Shown here piece by piece: positions 32,716 to 41,201 of a stretch of 64,000 bases of DNA; within the stretch, counting starts at the first letter, position 1; every line of letters begins with the position of its first letter. The stretch comes from Lentibacillus saliphilus (GTDB lineage: Bacteria > Bacillota > Bacilli > Bacillales > Amphibacillaceae). A program made the position numbers and the translations under genes. The notes beneath the pieces are model-generated. The model was not told where the DNA came from and did no database searches. It saw nothing but the letters and a program-made list of their open reading frames with translations. The stretch spans positions 186,001 to 250,000 of the forward strand of contig NZ_JABJXD010000002.1 of NCBI RefSeq assembly GCF_019093865.1, in the 5' to 3' direction.

Positions 32716-34176
32716 ATGAAACAACGAACAACACTGAAACAGACGCTGAAGCCTCATTGGGTTTGGGCAATTGCTCTTGGATCCTCTATCGGTTGGGGGG
32801 CTTTCGTACAGCCCACTGATTGGATGGCGACTGCTGGGCCGCTTGGCGTCATACTCGGCTTTATCATTGGTGCACTACTCATGATGCTCATCGGAGTCAG
32901 CTATGGATTTTTAATCAAAAGCTTTCCTGTATCAGGTGGGGAGTTCGCTTATGCATTCATTAGTCTAGGACGCTTGCACGCCTTTATTTGTGGATGGTTT
33001 TTAACGCTTGGCTACATATGTATCGTAGCGCTTAACGCATCTGCGTTTGCACTAATGTTTAAATTTGTATTACCATTTCTTATGGAGAACATTCACCTCT
33101 ATACAATTGCAAACTGGGACGTATATTTAATGGAAATCATGATTGCATCAGTCACACTCTCTATATTTGGTTATTTAAATGTTAAAGGGACTGGAATATC
33201 TGGCCGTATGCAATTTATATTTTGCTTGATCATGATTTTTGGTGTTGTAGGTGTGTCGATATTGGTCGGTGTGCAGCCTACAACGACACTTTCGCATATC
33301 GCACCTAGTTTTCCAGCTGAAACATCTGCATTTGCAGCAATCATCTCCATTGTTGCGATCGCACCGTGGGCATATGTTGGATTTGATAATATCCCACAAG
33401 CAGCAGAGGAATTTCACTTTTCATCTAAAAAGGCCTTTTCTCTTATTATCCTCGCAATTTCTGTGGCGGCTGGCCTGTACAGTCTCATGATCGTGACGGT
33501 TGCGATGATCGAACCGTGGCAAAGCCTTGTCGCAAGCAATGCGGTATGGGGAACAGGTGCAGCGATTCAAGATCTTCTCGGTCCACTTGGTCTCAGTATT
33601 ATTGTTGTCGCCCTTTCCATGGGGATATTTACTGGACTAAACGGATTTATCATTTCATCTAGTCGTTTATTGTTTGCGATGTCACGCGCAAAAATTTTGC
33701 CAGAAGCATTTTCTAAACTGCACCCAAAGCATAAAACACCTTATATTGGAATCATCTTCACGGTTATTCTAGCCATGTTTGCACCATGGTTTGGTCGCCA
33801 AGCCTTACTTTGGGTAGTCGACATGTCTTCAATTGGTGTGACGATCGCTTATTTTTATACGTGTTATACCGCTTTTACCTTGTTTAAGTGGTCACCTAAA
33901 GCGCCATTCAATCCGAAGATGCATGTTGTGGCACCTGTTAAAAAGACAATTGCCGGGTTTGGCATGTGTGCCAGCATTATTTTCCTCGGGCTGTTGCTCA
34001 TTCCAGCATCTCCAGCTGCATTGGGGTTTGAGTCACGGCTAGCCCTTATCATATGGGTGTTAATAGGGACTGTATTTTACTTTTTGAAGCGAACAGAATT
34101 TAACAGCATTCCAAAAGAAGAGTTAAACTATTTAATTCTCGGAAATAAACAGATTGAAGCACAAAATCGTGGATAA
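32716..34176 (+). CDS. APC-superfamily amino acid permease
   Basis: 486 residues with about twelve membrane helices. The TM1 motif SIGWGAFVQPTDWM corresponds to the G-S/A-G-I substrate-binding break of APC transporters, and FPVSGGEFAYAF follows TM2 as usual. Substrate cannot be told from sequence. ATG behind AAGGAGAT. Monocistronic: a terminator stands before it and a hairpin follows. Confidence 0.85.
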   Translation: MKQRTTLKQTLKPHWVWAIALGSSIGWGAFVQPTDWMATAGPLGVILGFIIGALLMMLIGVSYGFLIKSFPVSGGEFAYAFISLGRLHAFICGWFLTLGYICIVALNASAFALMFKFVLPFLMENIHLYTIANWDVYLMEIMIASVTLSIFGYLNVKGTGISGRMQFIFCLIMIFGVVGVSILVGVQPTTTLSHIAPSFPAETSAFAAIISIVAIAPWAYVGFDNIPQAAEEFHFSSKKAFSLIILAISVAAGLYSLMIVTVAMIEPWQSLVASNAVWGTGAAIQDLLGPLGLSIIVVALSMGIFTGLNGFIISSSRLLFAMSRAKILPEAFSKLHPKHKTPYIGIIFTVILAMFAPWFGRQALLWVVDMSSIGVTIAYFYTCYTAFTLFKWSPKAPFNPKMHVVAPVKKTIAGFGMCASIIFLGLLLIPASPAALGFESRLALIIWVLIGTVFYFLKRTEFNSIPKEELNYLILGNKQIEAQNRG

Positions 34177-34213
34177 GCTTTGGTGGTGTATGTCATAAAA
34201 ACGGCTTTGAAAG

Positions 34214-34251
34214 GCTCAATCACCTTGTACATTGCTGCATGGTGATTGAGC
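34214..34251 (+). terminator. Hairpin after the amino acid permease
   Basis: Perfect 11-bp stem (34214-34224 with 34241-34251), 16-base loop, but only TT-G after it. A weak terminator or 3'-end hairpin. Confidence 0.5.
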
Positions 34252-34357
34252 TTGTATGTGTGCAAAGTCAGTGCAAAGTCATTACAAATAAAGTGGTGTT
34301 TTTCCACCAATATGTTCACATCGTAAACGCATCGTTCGAAGTCTCTCATAAGGTATT

Positions 34358-34813
34358 TTACCGACTGATTTTTCTGCGAGCTCTTGTCTCAATCGTCTGC
34401 ATAACTTGATTGACGACCTCAGAAAACATAAGACCAATTGCAATGCCTCCGGACAGTAGTATCACTTTGGCCGACAGTTGAACACCTGTGAAATAATTAT
34501 TTTCCACAAAGTGCCGCATTGCATCATAGGCAATGCCACCCGGAACGAGCGGAATAATACCAGATACATTGAAAATGATCACAGGGGTTTTATACTGTTT
34601 GGCAGCTAACCGACTTAATACGGCCACAAGCATAGCAGCAAGAATCGTTGCTGGGACAACGTCCAGCTCTTGCTTCACAAGACTGTCATATACAATCCAC
34701 CCTGACATACCTATAAGACCACACATCACTAGTCTAGCCCTCGGCGCATTAAATAAAATCCCGAACCCCGCTGCTGCAATAAAACTCGTTATAAGCTGTA
34801 TGATAATTGTCAT
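34358..34813 (-). CDS. Threonine/serine exporter family, small subunit (YjjB/ThrE C-terminal type)
   Basis: 151 residues with about five membrane helices. Motif GIIPLVPGGIAYDAMRHFVE is the signature of the DUF3815/ThrE_2 half. It normally works with the larger YjjP-type half encoded just upstream. Here that partner (35343-36086) is separated by 529 bp containing a 400-bp tandem array. Own ribosome site (TGGAGGA on this strand). Confidence 0.85.
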   Translation of the reverse strand: MTIIIQLITSFIAAAGFGILFNAPRARLVMCGLIGMSGWIVYDSLVKQELDVVPATILAAMLVAVLSRLAAKQYKTPVIIFNVSGIIPLVPGGIAYDAMRHFVENNYFTGVQLSAKVILLSGGIAIGLMFSEVVNQVMQTIETRARRKISR

Positions 34814-34900
34814 CTATAAGTCCTCCATTTAAAAAGCTTACTGCTATGTAAGGCCCTGTATGGTGATTCACTGTTTCAAAACACATATAATCTGTAAGCG

Positions 34901-35300
34901 CCGCATACCTGCCGTTCCAGCCGCATAAATCGAAGAAGCACCGCATATCTGCCATTCCAGCCGCATAAACCGAAGAAGCGCCGCATACCTGCCGTTCCAG
35001 CCGCATAAACCGAAGAACCGCCGCATACCTGCCGTTCCAGCCGCATAAATCGAAGAACCGCCGCATACCTGCCATTCCAGCCGCATAAACCGAAGAAGCG
35101 CCGCATATCTGCCGTTCCAGTCGCATAAACCGAAGAAGCGCCGCATACCTGCCGTTCCAGCCGCATAAACCGAAGAAGCGCCGCATACCTGCCGTTCCAG
35201 ACGCATAAATCGAAGAAGCGCCGCATACCTGCCGTTCCAGCCGTATAAACCGAAGAAGCGCCGCATATCTGCCATTCCAGCCGCATAAACCAAAAAGTGG
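34901..35300. repeat. Tandem array A: ten 40-bp units, each two 20-bp halves starting CCGCATA
   Basis: Units start at 34901, 34941, 34981, 35021, 35061, 35101, 35141, 35181, 35221 and 35261. Each unit has halves CCGCATACCTGCCGTTCCAG and CCGCATAAACCGAAGAAGCG, so CCGCATA recurs at 20 bp. Copies differ by a few substitutions (C/T, G/A; ACGCATA and CCGTATA variants) and the last decays at its right end. No indels break the phase. It lies in the intercistronic gap of the ThrE-type operon. Several long minus-strand frames through it are by-products: the unit lacks stops and cycles every 120 bp. Confidence 0.97.
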
Positions 35301-35342
35301 CGTCTATAGTGAACGCACGTTATGAATAATACAGAGATCACC

Positions 35343-36086
35343 CTACATAAAGGCTATTGGCACAGCAACCCCCGCCCCAATTGCAAATGCAGTAAGTGTC
35401 GCTTCCATCCCTTTTGATACACCAGCGACAAGGTGTCCAGCTAATAGATCTCGCACTGCATTAGTAATATGGAGACCCGGTACAAGTGGCATAACTGCAC
35501 CTATAATGACTTTCTCAAGACTTGCTCCCAAACCATAGTGAATCATAAAAATGGCCAAGGCTCCAATCACGACAGATGAAAAAAAGTCCGCGACAAATCG
35601 CATACGTACAACCTCATTAACAATGAGCATCGCCCCGTAACCAACTCCGCCTGCAATAAGAGCTGGAAGAAAGTCTTCGCCGCCTCCACCAAACATAATC
35701 GCGAACGCACCGCTTACGAGAGCGGCTGCCAGTATTTGCGTCCAATAGGAAAAAGTCATATCATGATGTTCCACTTTATGAAGTAGGTCTAATGCTTCTT
35801 CTAATGTTAAAGTTCCGGCTGTAAATTGCCTTGAAATATGGTTGACGTCAGCAATTTTTTGTAAATCGTTAGATCGGTTTGAGATTCTCATGAAGTGTGC
35901 CGCAGCTGAACGATCAGTTGAAAAATGAATTGCGGTAGGCGCTGCATAGCTTTGCACATCCATAAGTCCGTAAACGTGAGCCATTCTGTTCATTGTGTCT
36001 TCTACTCTATACGTTTCTGCACCACTCTCTAACATGATTTTGCCCGCCAACATACATACCTGTACGAGCTTGTCCTGATTTGTCAT
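35343..36086 (-). CDS. Threonine/serine exporter family, large subunit (YjjP/ThrE N-terminal type)
   Basis: 247 residues. A soluble N-terminal part (about 1-110) with ESGAETYRVEDTMNRMA, then five membrane helices with PLVPGLHITNAVRDLLAGHL, the hallmark of the ThrE (DUF1212) half. Upstream member of the split exporter on the minus strand. Probably exports small amino acids or related metabolites; the substrate is inferred from the family. Confidence 0.87.
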   Translation of the reverse strand: MTNQDKLVQVCMLAGKIMLESGAETYRVEDTMNRMAHVYGLMDVQSYAAPTAIHFSTDRSAAAHFMRISNRSNDLQKIADVNHISRQFTAGTLTLEEALDLLHKVEHHDMTFSYWTQILAAALVSGAFAIMFGGGGEDFLPALIAGGVGYGAMLIVNEVVRMRFVADFFSSVVIGALAIFMIHYGLGASLEKVIIGAVMPLVPGLHITNAVRDLLAGHLVAGVSKGMEATLTAFAIGAGVAVPIAFM

Positions 36087-36283
36087 AGCATCACCAACTT
36101 ATCCAATCTAACTGTATTGTGTAAAAAGATCCTTGAAATATAATACCATATATGAGCGATACATGTTTGTCCAGTTGGAGGGATTCAATTCATTAATAAA
36201 GATTGTTAACGTGAAGCGCTAAAATAATGCAGATACGTTTTATTTTTTATGAGCTCACCACTCGCACTATGTTTTGCTTATCA

Positions 36284-36712
36284 TCAATTCTGTCCATACA
36301 AAATCGTTTGTGCAATGCCAATAAAATACTCAGACTCATCAACGATATGATCAATGACGACCTTTGCCGTATGATTATTAACGACAGCTTGACTTTCAGA
36401 TTTAATTTTTCGACAAAATTGAATGAACGCAACACTTTCTTGCAAGCTGAAAGATACAAGCTCGAGTACTTGATTGTATAATTGTGGAGATAGCTGTTGA
36501 TCACTCCGAATAACAGATTCTACATAGCGTTTTACATGCTGGTGTGTTGTCGTTAACACGTCCTCCCAATTTTTTAAAGCCTCAACGTACACGTCTTCCA
36601 AATTCGGTAAAAGTTCGCGCAGCACAACCGTATGCTCTGCTTCCTGCATCTTCCAAAACTCCGTCTCATCCAGTACTCTGAGCGGCATTTGACTCCCGTA
36701 ATAAAATTGCAT
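36284..36712 (-). CDS. DUF2935 protein, single-domain (half-length)
   Basis: 142 residues starting MQFYYGSQMPLRVLDETEFW, with EAEHTVVLRELLPNLE and a later ESVAFIQFCRKI segment, matching the helical, His/Glu-rich DUF2935 family of Bacillales. That family usually has two such repeats (about 260 residues); only one is present. Start at 36712 is chosen because GAGGGGG stands 8 bases upstream; the frame extends further without a ribosome site. Role unknown (hemerythrin- or ferritin-like bundle is a guess). Confidence 0.7.
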   Translation of the reverse strand: MQFYYGSQMPLRVLDETEFWKMQEAEHTVVLRELLPNLEDVYVEALKNWEDVLTTTHQHVKRYVESVIRSDQQLSPQLYNQVLELVSFSLQESVAFIQFCRKIKSESQAVVNNHTAKVVIDHIVDESEYFIGIAQTILYGQN

Positions 36713-36828
36713 TCTAATAGCCCCCTCGAAAATAATATGTCCCAGTAAAATGTATGCAAGCTGGTGACATAAAATGCAATGCGCAAAAGTAGCATACGTT
36801 ACATAATTGATGACCATCATAATAATTC

Positions 36829-36879
36829 TTTACATATAAAAATAGATCGGTTAATATATAAGTGAGTAATCACTCACTT
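36829..36879 (+). promoter_or_regulatory. Promoter with overlapping TetR-type operator for the ABC exporter operon
   Basis: TTTACA (36829-36834) and TAATAT (36852-36857) with a 17-bp spacer, followed at once by the palindrome AAGTGAGT-AATC-ACTCACTT (36860-36879; perfect 8-bp arms). The operator covers the expected start point. It lies upstream of an operon that ends with a TetR gene, so self-repression is the natural reading (inference). Confidence 0.65.
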
Positions 36880-37003
36880 TGCGGAAAGACGTATACACTG
36901 ACCACGATTAGATGTATGTAGGTGAAATAATTATCGAACGTTATAAAAATAAATGTACATCATAATTAAAAAAAGACTGATGCCATATGAGGGAGGGCTA
37001 TCT

Positions 37004-37729
37004 ATGACTTATATAGAACTAAGCGATATTCAACATTATTATAAGCAGGAGCAGGTACTTAGAAATGTAGCGCTAGAAATCCCAAAAGGTCAATTATTTG
37101 GACTACTGGGTCCTTCAGGTTCAGGAAAAACGACATTGGTTAAAATTATGATTGGGTTGCTAGAGCCTAAAAAAGGAGAAGTATTGGTCAATCAAGTACC
37201 AATGCCGTCACTTGAAGCAATGCAGCATATTGGTTATATGGCACAATCAGATGCCCTTTACAATGAACTAACTGCTCGAGAAAACCTAGATTTCTTTGCC
37301 AGTCTATACAAAATGAAAAAGAAGGATCGCTCTAAACGCATAGAAGAAGTTGCTGCAATGGTTGATTTAACGAAGCACCTGGACAAAACAGTGGAGCATT
37401 TTTCTGGTGGGATGAAGCGACGGATGTCACTTGCCGTAGCATTAATCCATGAACCTGACTTACTGATTCTTGATGAACCGACCGTGGGCATTGACCCTGT
37501 TTTACGCGATTCAATTTGGAGCGATTTGAAAAAATTGCAACAGCAAGGTACAACCATCGTCATTACAACACATGTCATGGACGAAGCAGAAAAATGTAAT
37601 CAACTTGGTTTATTGAGAGATGGCTATATCATTGCACAAGGTAGCCCTGATGAGCTTCGCAAGCAAAGTGAAACGTCCACATTGGAAGCCGCATTTTTGT
37701 ATTATGGCCAACAAAAGAGTGAGGTGTAA
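37004..37729 (+). CDS. ABC-2 type exporter ATPase
   Basis: 241 residues. Walker A GPSGSGKTT, Q-loop YMAQSDALY, signature HFSGGMKRRM, Walker B LLILDEPTVGID, H-loop TTHVMDEAEK. Drug/lipid exporter subfamily (CcmA/DrrA-like). The start is ATG 37004 behind GAGGGAGG; upstream in-frame starts lack a site. 3 bp separate its stop from the permease. Confidence 0.92.
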   Translation: MTYIELSDIQHYYKQEQVLRNVALEIPKGQLFGLLGPSGSGKTTLVKIMIGLLEPKKGEVLVNQVPMPSLEAMQHIGYMAQSDALYNELTARENLDFFASLYKMKKKDRSKRIEEVAAMVDLTKHLDKTVEHFSGGMKRRMSLAVALIHEPDLLILDEPTVGIDPVLRDSIWSDLKKLQQQGTTIVITTHVMDEAEKCNQLGLLRDGYIIAQGSPDELRKQSETSTLEAAFLYYGQQKSEV

Positions 37730-37732
37730 CGC

Positions 37733-38749
37733 ATGAACGTTCAAGCGATTGTTAAACGCATTATTAAACAATTGGTCCGTGATAAACGCAGTATGGCCCT
37801 GATGCTCATGGCACCAATTTTTGTCATAACATTACTTTGGCTTGTGCTCGATATGGACGCATATGAACCGACCATTGCTGTCACGGATATTCCCGAGCAC
37901 ATGTCCATAGCTTTAGAAGATGGCGATGCTGAAATTCTTGAGATGACTGAGACTGGCGGTAAGGAAGCTCTCGAGAATGAAACGGCAGATGCTCATATAA
38001 TACTAGAAGGTGAAACGCTACATGTTACAATGGAAGGTAGTGATTCACTAGCAACTACAGCCGTTCAACGTATTATTAATCAAGCTACAGAAGGTATCAA
38101 CAAACAACCATTTTCATTAGAAATAGACTTTTTACATGGCTCAACAGATTTAAATATGTTTGATCATGTCGGTCCAGTTTTGATCGGATTCTTCGTATTC
38201 TTTTTTACATTTATAATCGGTGGGGTTTCATTCTTGCGCGAACGTACTCAAGGCACTCTAGAACGCCTACTCGCCACCCCACTAAAACGCTGGCAAATTG
38301 TCATCGGCTATCTCATCGGATTCGGTTTGTTTATATTATTACAATCCGTTTTAGTCACTATTTACTCAGTGTACGTCCTTGGTATGTATATGGAGGGCGC
38401 AATCATAGAGGTGCTCATAATAGCTTTACTTTTGGCAGTGTCAGCACTCAGTCTCGGTACATTACTATCGGCTTATGCTAAAAATGAGTTCCAAATGATT
38501 CAATTCATTCCAATTATTATTGTGCCACAAGTGTTTTTTGCTGGTATCTTTCACGTAGAATCGGTTGCCTGGATGGAGGCAATCGGTAAAATCATGCCAC
38601 TTTATTATGGCGGAAATGCTCTATCAGAAATTATGCTAAGAGGGGGACACCTAGTAGACATCTGGTCTGATATCGCTGTTTTAGCAGCATTTTCCTTCGT
38701 GTTTATCTTGTTAAATATTTTTGCCTTGAAGCGACACAGAGCATTATGA
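37733..38749 (+). CDS. ABC-2 type exporter permease
   Basis: 338 residues: one N-terminal helix (about 22-41), an extracytoplasmic loop to about 145, then five C-terminal helices with SFLRERTQGTLERLLATPLK, the ABC-2 membrane family motif. Pairs with the preceding ATPase. Likely a drug or toxic-compound exporter, judging from its TetR neighbour; substrate unknown. Confidence 0.9.
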   Translation: MNVQAIVKRIIKQLVRDKRSMALMLMAPIFVITLLWLVLDMDAYEPTIAVTDIPEHMSIALEDGDAEILEMTETGGKEALENETADAHIILEGETLHVTMEGSDSLATTAVQRIINQATEGINKQPFSLEIDFLHGSTDLNMFDHVGPVLIGFFVFFFTFIIGGVSFLRERTQGTLERLLATPLKRWQIVIGYLIGFGLFILLQSVLVTIYSVYVLGMYMEGAIIEVLIIALLLAVSALSLGTLLSAYAKNEFQMIQFIPIIIVPQVFFAGIFHVESVAWMEAIGKIMPLYYGGNALSEIMLRGGHLVDIWSDIAVLAAFSFVFILLNIFALKRHRAL

Positions 38750-38823
38750 CGTTGAAATGGGAGATTTTATAGGTCCGAAATAAATAGTTGGCACCTAAAT
38801 TTGTATATGCAGGAGGTTGGAGC

Positions 38824-39498
38824 GTGACACACGCAGATCAATCAATTTTCAATAACCTAACTGACACATTAAAACAGACGTCTATGACACCAAAGCAAGT
38901 AGATATTATAAAAGCAGCAATCGAATTAATCGCAGAAAAAGGCTATTACAACACATCAACAAGTGAAATTGCTAAAAGAGCGGGTGTTGCGGAAGGGACG
39001 ATATTTCGGCATTATAAAACGAAAAAAGACCTTCTCGTTGCAATTGTGACACCTGTCATTACAGAGGTCTCAGCACCACTGTTCGCTGAAAAATTAGTAG
39101 AACAAGTCTTTAGTAAAACATACGGATCACTAGAAGAATTATTGTATGCATTCATTAAAAACCGTGTTGAATTTGCGAGAGCCAATCTACCGTTAATTAA
39201 AATTTTGCTACAAGAGCTGGCGTTTCATCCTGAAATCCAGGAAAATTATAAACAAACATTTTCTCGAAATATTCAACCGGCCCTTGACCAAACAATTGAC
39301 TTCTTCAAGCAAAAAAGAGAGATTGACCCAACACTTCCAAATGAAGCAGTCATTCGAATGACCATTACAGCGGTTCTCGGTCTTATTATTACGAGGTTTA
39401 TGATACAGCCAGATAAAGAGTGGGATGAAGAGGTAGAAATCAAACGCACCACCGACTTTATCGTGAAGGGACTTAGAGGAAGCGGATTGCCTTCTTAG
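38824..39498 (+). CDS. TetR family transcriptional regulator
   Basis: 224 residues. HTH within about 18-65: AAIELIAEKGYYNTSTSEIA, then AGVAEGTIFRHYKTKKDLL. C-terminal domain resembles the YsiA/FadR-like group (TetR_C). Start GTG 38824 has AGGAGG 8 bases away; an earlier in-frame ATG overlaps the ribosome site. Third gene of the operon; the palindrome at 36860-36879 is its probable operator. Confidence 0.88.
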   Translation: MTHADQSIFNNLTDTLKQTSMTPKQVDIIKAAIELIAEKGYYNTSTSEIAKRAGVAEGTIFRHYKTKKDLLVAIVTPVITEVSAPLFAEKLVEQVFSKTYGSLEELLYAFIKNRVEFARANLPLIKILLQELAFHPEIQENYKQTFSRNIQPALDQTIDFFKQKREIDPTLPNEAVIRMTITAVLGLIITRFMIQPDKEWDEEVEIKRTTDFIVKGLRGSGLPS

Positions 39499-39547
39499 GG
39501 TGTTCACCGATATAAGGGCTGTAAACGCGCTCTAATGCTGTGCTGGA

Positions 39548-39680
39548 AATCGGCAGGATCAGACTCACAATCGGCGGGAATGCTCCTGAAATCGGCAACC
39601 CTAGGTTCATAATCGGCGACTCGAGCTCAGAAATCGGCAATCCTGGGCTCATAATCGGCGACTTGTGCTCAGAAATCGGC
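39548..39680. repeat. Repeat array B: seven AATCGGC cores at exact 21-bp pitch
   Basis: AATCGGC starts at 39548, 39569, 39590, 39611, 39632, 39653 and 39674. The two bases before the core alternate between GA-type (GAAATCGGC) and CA/AT-type (CACAATCGGC, CATAATCGGC), giving a 42-bp super-period. The 14-bp spacers vary. It fills the gap between the converging TetR and NERD genes. The same core makes up array C on the other side of the NERD gene. Confidence 0.97.
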
Positions 39681-39757
39681 AAGAGCGCGGGGTTAATTAA
39701 CGAAAGCTAAGCTGAGATCTCTATAAAATAATAATCATATAACATGAATTGAGACTT

Positions 39758-40711
39758 TTAATGAATGATGTACTTCCTTCCTCTATTTTTCCCGACGGCT
39801 TTAAATTGAGTTTTTCTAAAAAGATGTTTCATTATATTTTCTGAAGTTACTCCTAAAAATTTGCGAGCCTCTTTATTCGTTATTTCCGGACCAAAAAGAA
39901 GGCTGTATTCATTGAGTGCATTTAGAAGTACCGTTTTATTCCTCATATTACAGCTAGGACAACGCCAGTGTGATTTTACTTGATTCATTATTTCGTTGCT
40001 GCATTCTGGACACCAGACACCATCCTTGATTTGAGAGCGCCGTATTTGTAGTTTGTCAATTATACGTGTCTGGTCAGGCTGATGTGCGTTAGCTAAAAAT
40101 TTGCCGAGTTTTCTAAGTTCACTCATACTTACATGTTCTTCCTTGTACGATTTTTGTAATGAAGGCACTCGTTTTAAAAGCCCTTCTGCTAAAATAATAT
40201 CAGTCGTTAATGGTTGATCAAGTTGTAAAATGACGTTTGAATTCGAAAATACGATTAAAGTGTGAATTGGAGCAGTTGGGAGATTATTGATTTTGAGGAA
40301 GTCAGATAAATGATGACGTTGGACACTCGCCTGTAATAAAGGATCTTTAAATCGCTCAAGTTTGCCGCTCTCAAGTTCTCTAACCATCTGCCCTAAATCA
40401 GATTGATACGTGATGACACCTGTATGATTTTTTACTTCTACGATAAGATAAAAATTAGGTAAGAGAAACAGAGAATCAATTTGAAAGAAGTGGTTGTTAT
40501 GATGTAAGCGGAGACCATGTAGCGTAGGGAAATCGGTTATCTTTAATAGATTAAAATAATAATCTAATGATTTTTCACCTAAGTAACCTGATCGCTCACG
40601 ATGAAGTCTATCAGCTAAACGTTGATATAATGGATCGTATTGGTTCAAACGCGGTAGTAAAACCTCAAGTTGTTGAAGAGAAGGTGTTTTTTGACGGGGT
40701 AGTAGAAGCAA
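39758..40711 (-). CDS. NERD-domain nuclease-related protein with zinc ribbon
   Basis: About 317 residues. NERD domain (about 40-150): GEKSLDYYF, the acidic F-Q-I-D-S and the L-I-V-E-V-K-N strand carry the D...ExK set of PD-(D/E)xK-like nucleases. A zinc ribbon follows (CPEC ... CPSC), then a C-terminal helical segment with KEARKFLGVTSENIMKHLFR, possibly DNA-binding. TTG at 40711 is preferred (AAGGAG 8 bases upstream); a TTG 6 bp earlier sits too close to that site. Flanked by arrays B and C. Role unknown; could act on DNA. Confidence 0.8.
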   Translation of the reverse strand: MLLLPRQKTPSLQQLEVLLPRLNQYDPLYQRLADRLHRERSGYLGEKSLDYYFNLLKITDFPTLHGLRLHHNNHFFQIDSLFLLPNFYLIVEVKNHTGVITYQSDLGQMVRELESGKLERFKDPLLQASVQRHHLSDFLKINNLPTAPIHTLIVFSNSNVILQLDQPLTTDIILAEGLLKRVPSLQKSYKEEHVSMSELRKLGKFLANAHQPDQTRIIDKLQIRRSQIKDGVWCPECSNEIMNQVKSHWRCPSCNMRNKTVLLNALNEYSLLFGPEITNKEARKFLGVTSENIMKHLFRKTQFKAVGKNRGRKYIIH

Positions 40712-40730
40712 TGGCAAAACTCCTTGTTAT

Positions 40731-40748
40731 TTTTATAATATTATAAAA
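40731..40748. promoter_or_regulatory. 18-bp perfect palindrome upstream of the NERD gene
   Basis: TTTTATAATATTATAAAA, 20 bp before the TTG start of the NERD gene and overlapping the likely 5'-leader. It could be an operator, but chance is not negligible in such AT-rich DNA. Confidence 0.3.
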
Positions 40749-40840
40749 CATTATTATAGATAAAGCAAATAAGGCATCGATAAAAAATCTATACATTACA
40801 AAAAAACGAGATGACTCGACACTTATCTGCTAGTCTCAAA

Positions 40841-41099
40841 AATCGACAAGAAGCGTACCATAATCATTGAGAAAGGTATCGTAATTGGTGAAACCGTCCT
40901 CATAATCGGCAGGAATGCTCCTGAAATCGGCAGGATCGGCCTCACAATCGGCGGGAGTGCTCCTGAAATCGGCAGGATCGGCCTCACAATCGGCAGGAAT
41001 GCTCCTGAAATCGGCAGGATCGGCCTCACAATCGGCGAAAACGCCCATGAAATCGGCAGGATCAGCCTCACAATCGGCGAAACCGTCCTCACAATCGGG
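40841..41099. repeat. Repeat array C: AATCGGC cores at exact 21-bp pitch, with decayed left end
   Basis: Nine exact AATCGGC cores at 40904, 40925, 40946, 40967, 40988, 41009, 41030, 41051 and 41072, and AATCGGG at 41093. Three decayed copies stay in phase to the left: AATTGGT 40883, AATCATT 40862, AATCGAC 40841. Cores alternate TGAAATCGGC and CACAATCGGC (42-bp dimer). Spacers are also semi-conserved (AGGATCGGCCT, AGGAATGCTCC). It lies between the start of the NERD gene and the nup operon terminator. Frames open through it reflect 21 being a multiple of 3. Confidence 0.97.
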
Positions 41100-41154
41100 A
41101 AGACCGCACTCCGACTAAGAGCACCACCCACTTAACTACTTAAAGCGACACCAT

Positions 41155-41191
41155 AAAAAAACACGTTGAGCCAAATCGCTCAACGTGTTTT
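41155..41191 (-). terminator. Intrinsic terminator of the nup operon
   Basis: Perfect 13-bp stem (41158-41170 with 41179-41191), 8-base loop; on the minus strand it runs into a T-run (A-run at 41155-41160). It lies 10 bp beyond the last gene. Confidence 0.92.
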
Positions 41192-41201
41192 GTCTTAAGT
41201 T

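Noticed and set aside
34749-35341. Long minus-strand frames with repeated CGWNGRYAALLRFMRLE-like segments across array A
   Set aside because: All three frames are open because the 40-bp unit has no stop in them; the same 40-residue cycle appears in each. No good ribosome site or domain. Repeat by-products, not genes.
36227-36504. Overlapping 84- and 85-codon frames on both strands near the DUF2935 gene
   Set aside because: They are antisense or out-of-frame shadows of the 36284-36712 gene.
40823-41131. Frames through array C with PILPISGA-, EADPADFRS- or SAGSASQ-like repeats
   Set aside because: Same artefact of the 21-bp period; no ribosome sites, and all three readings are equally open.
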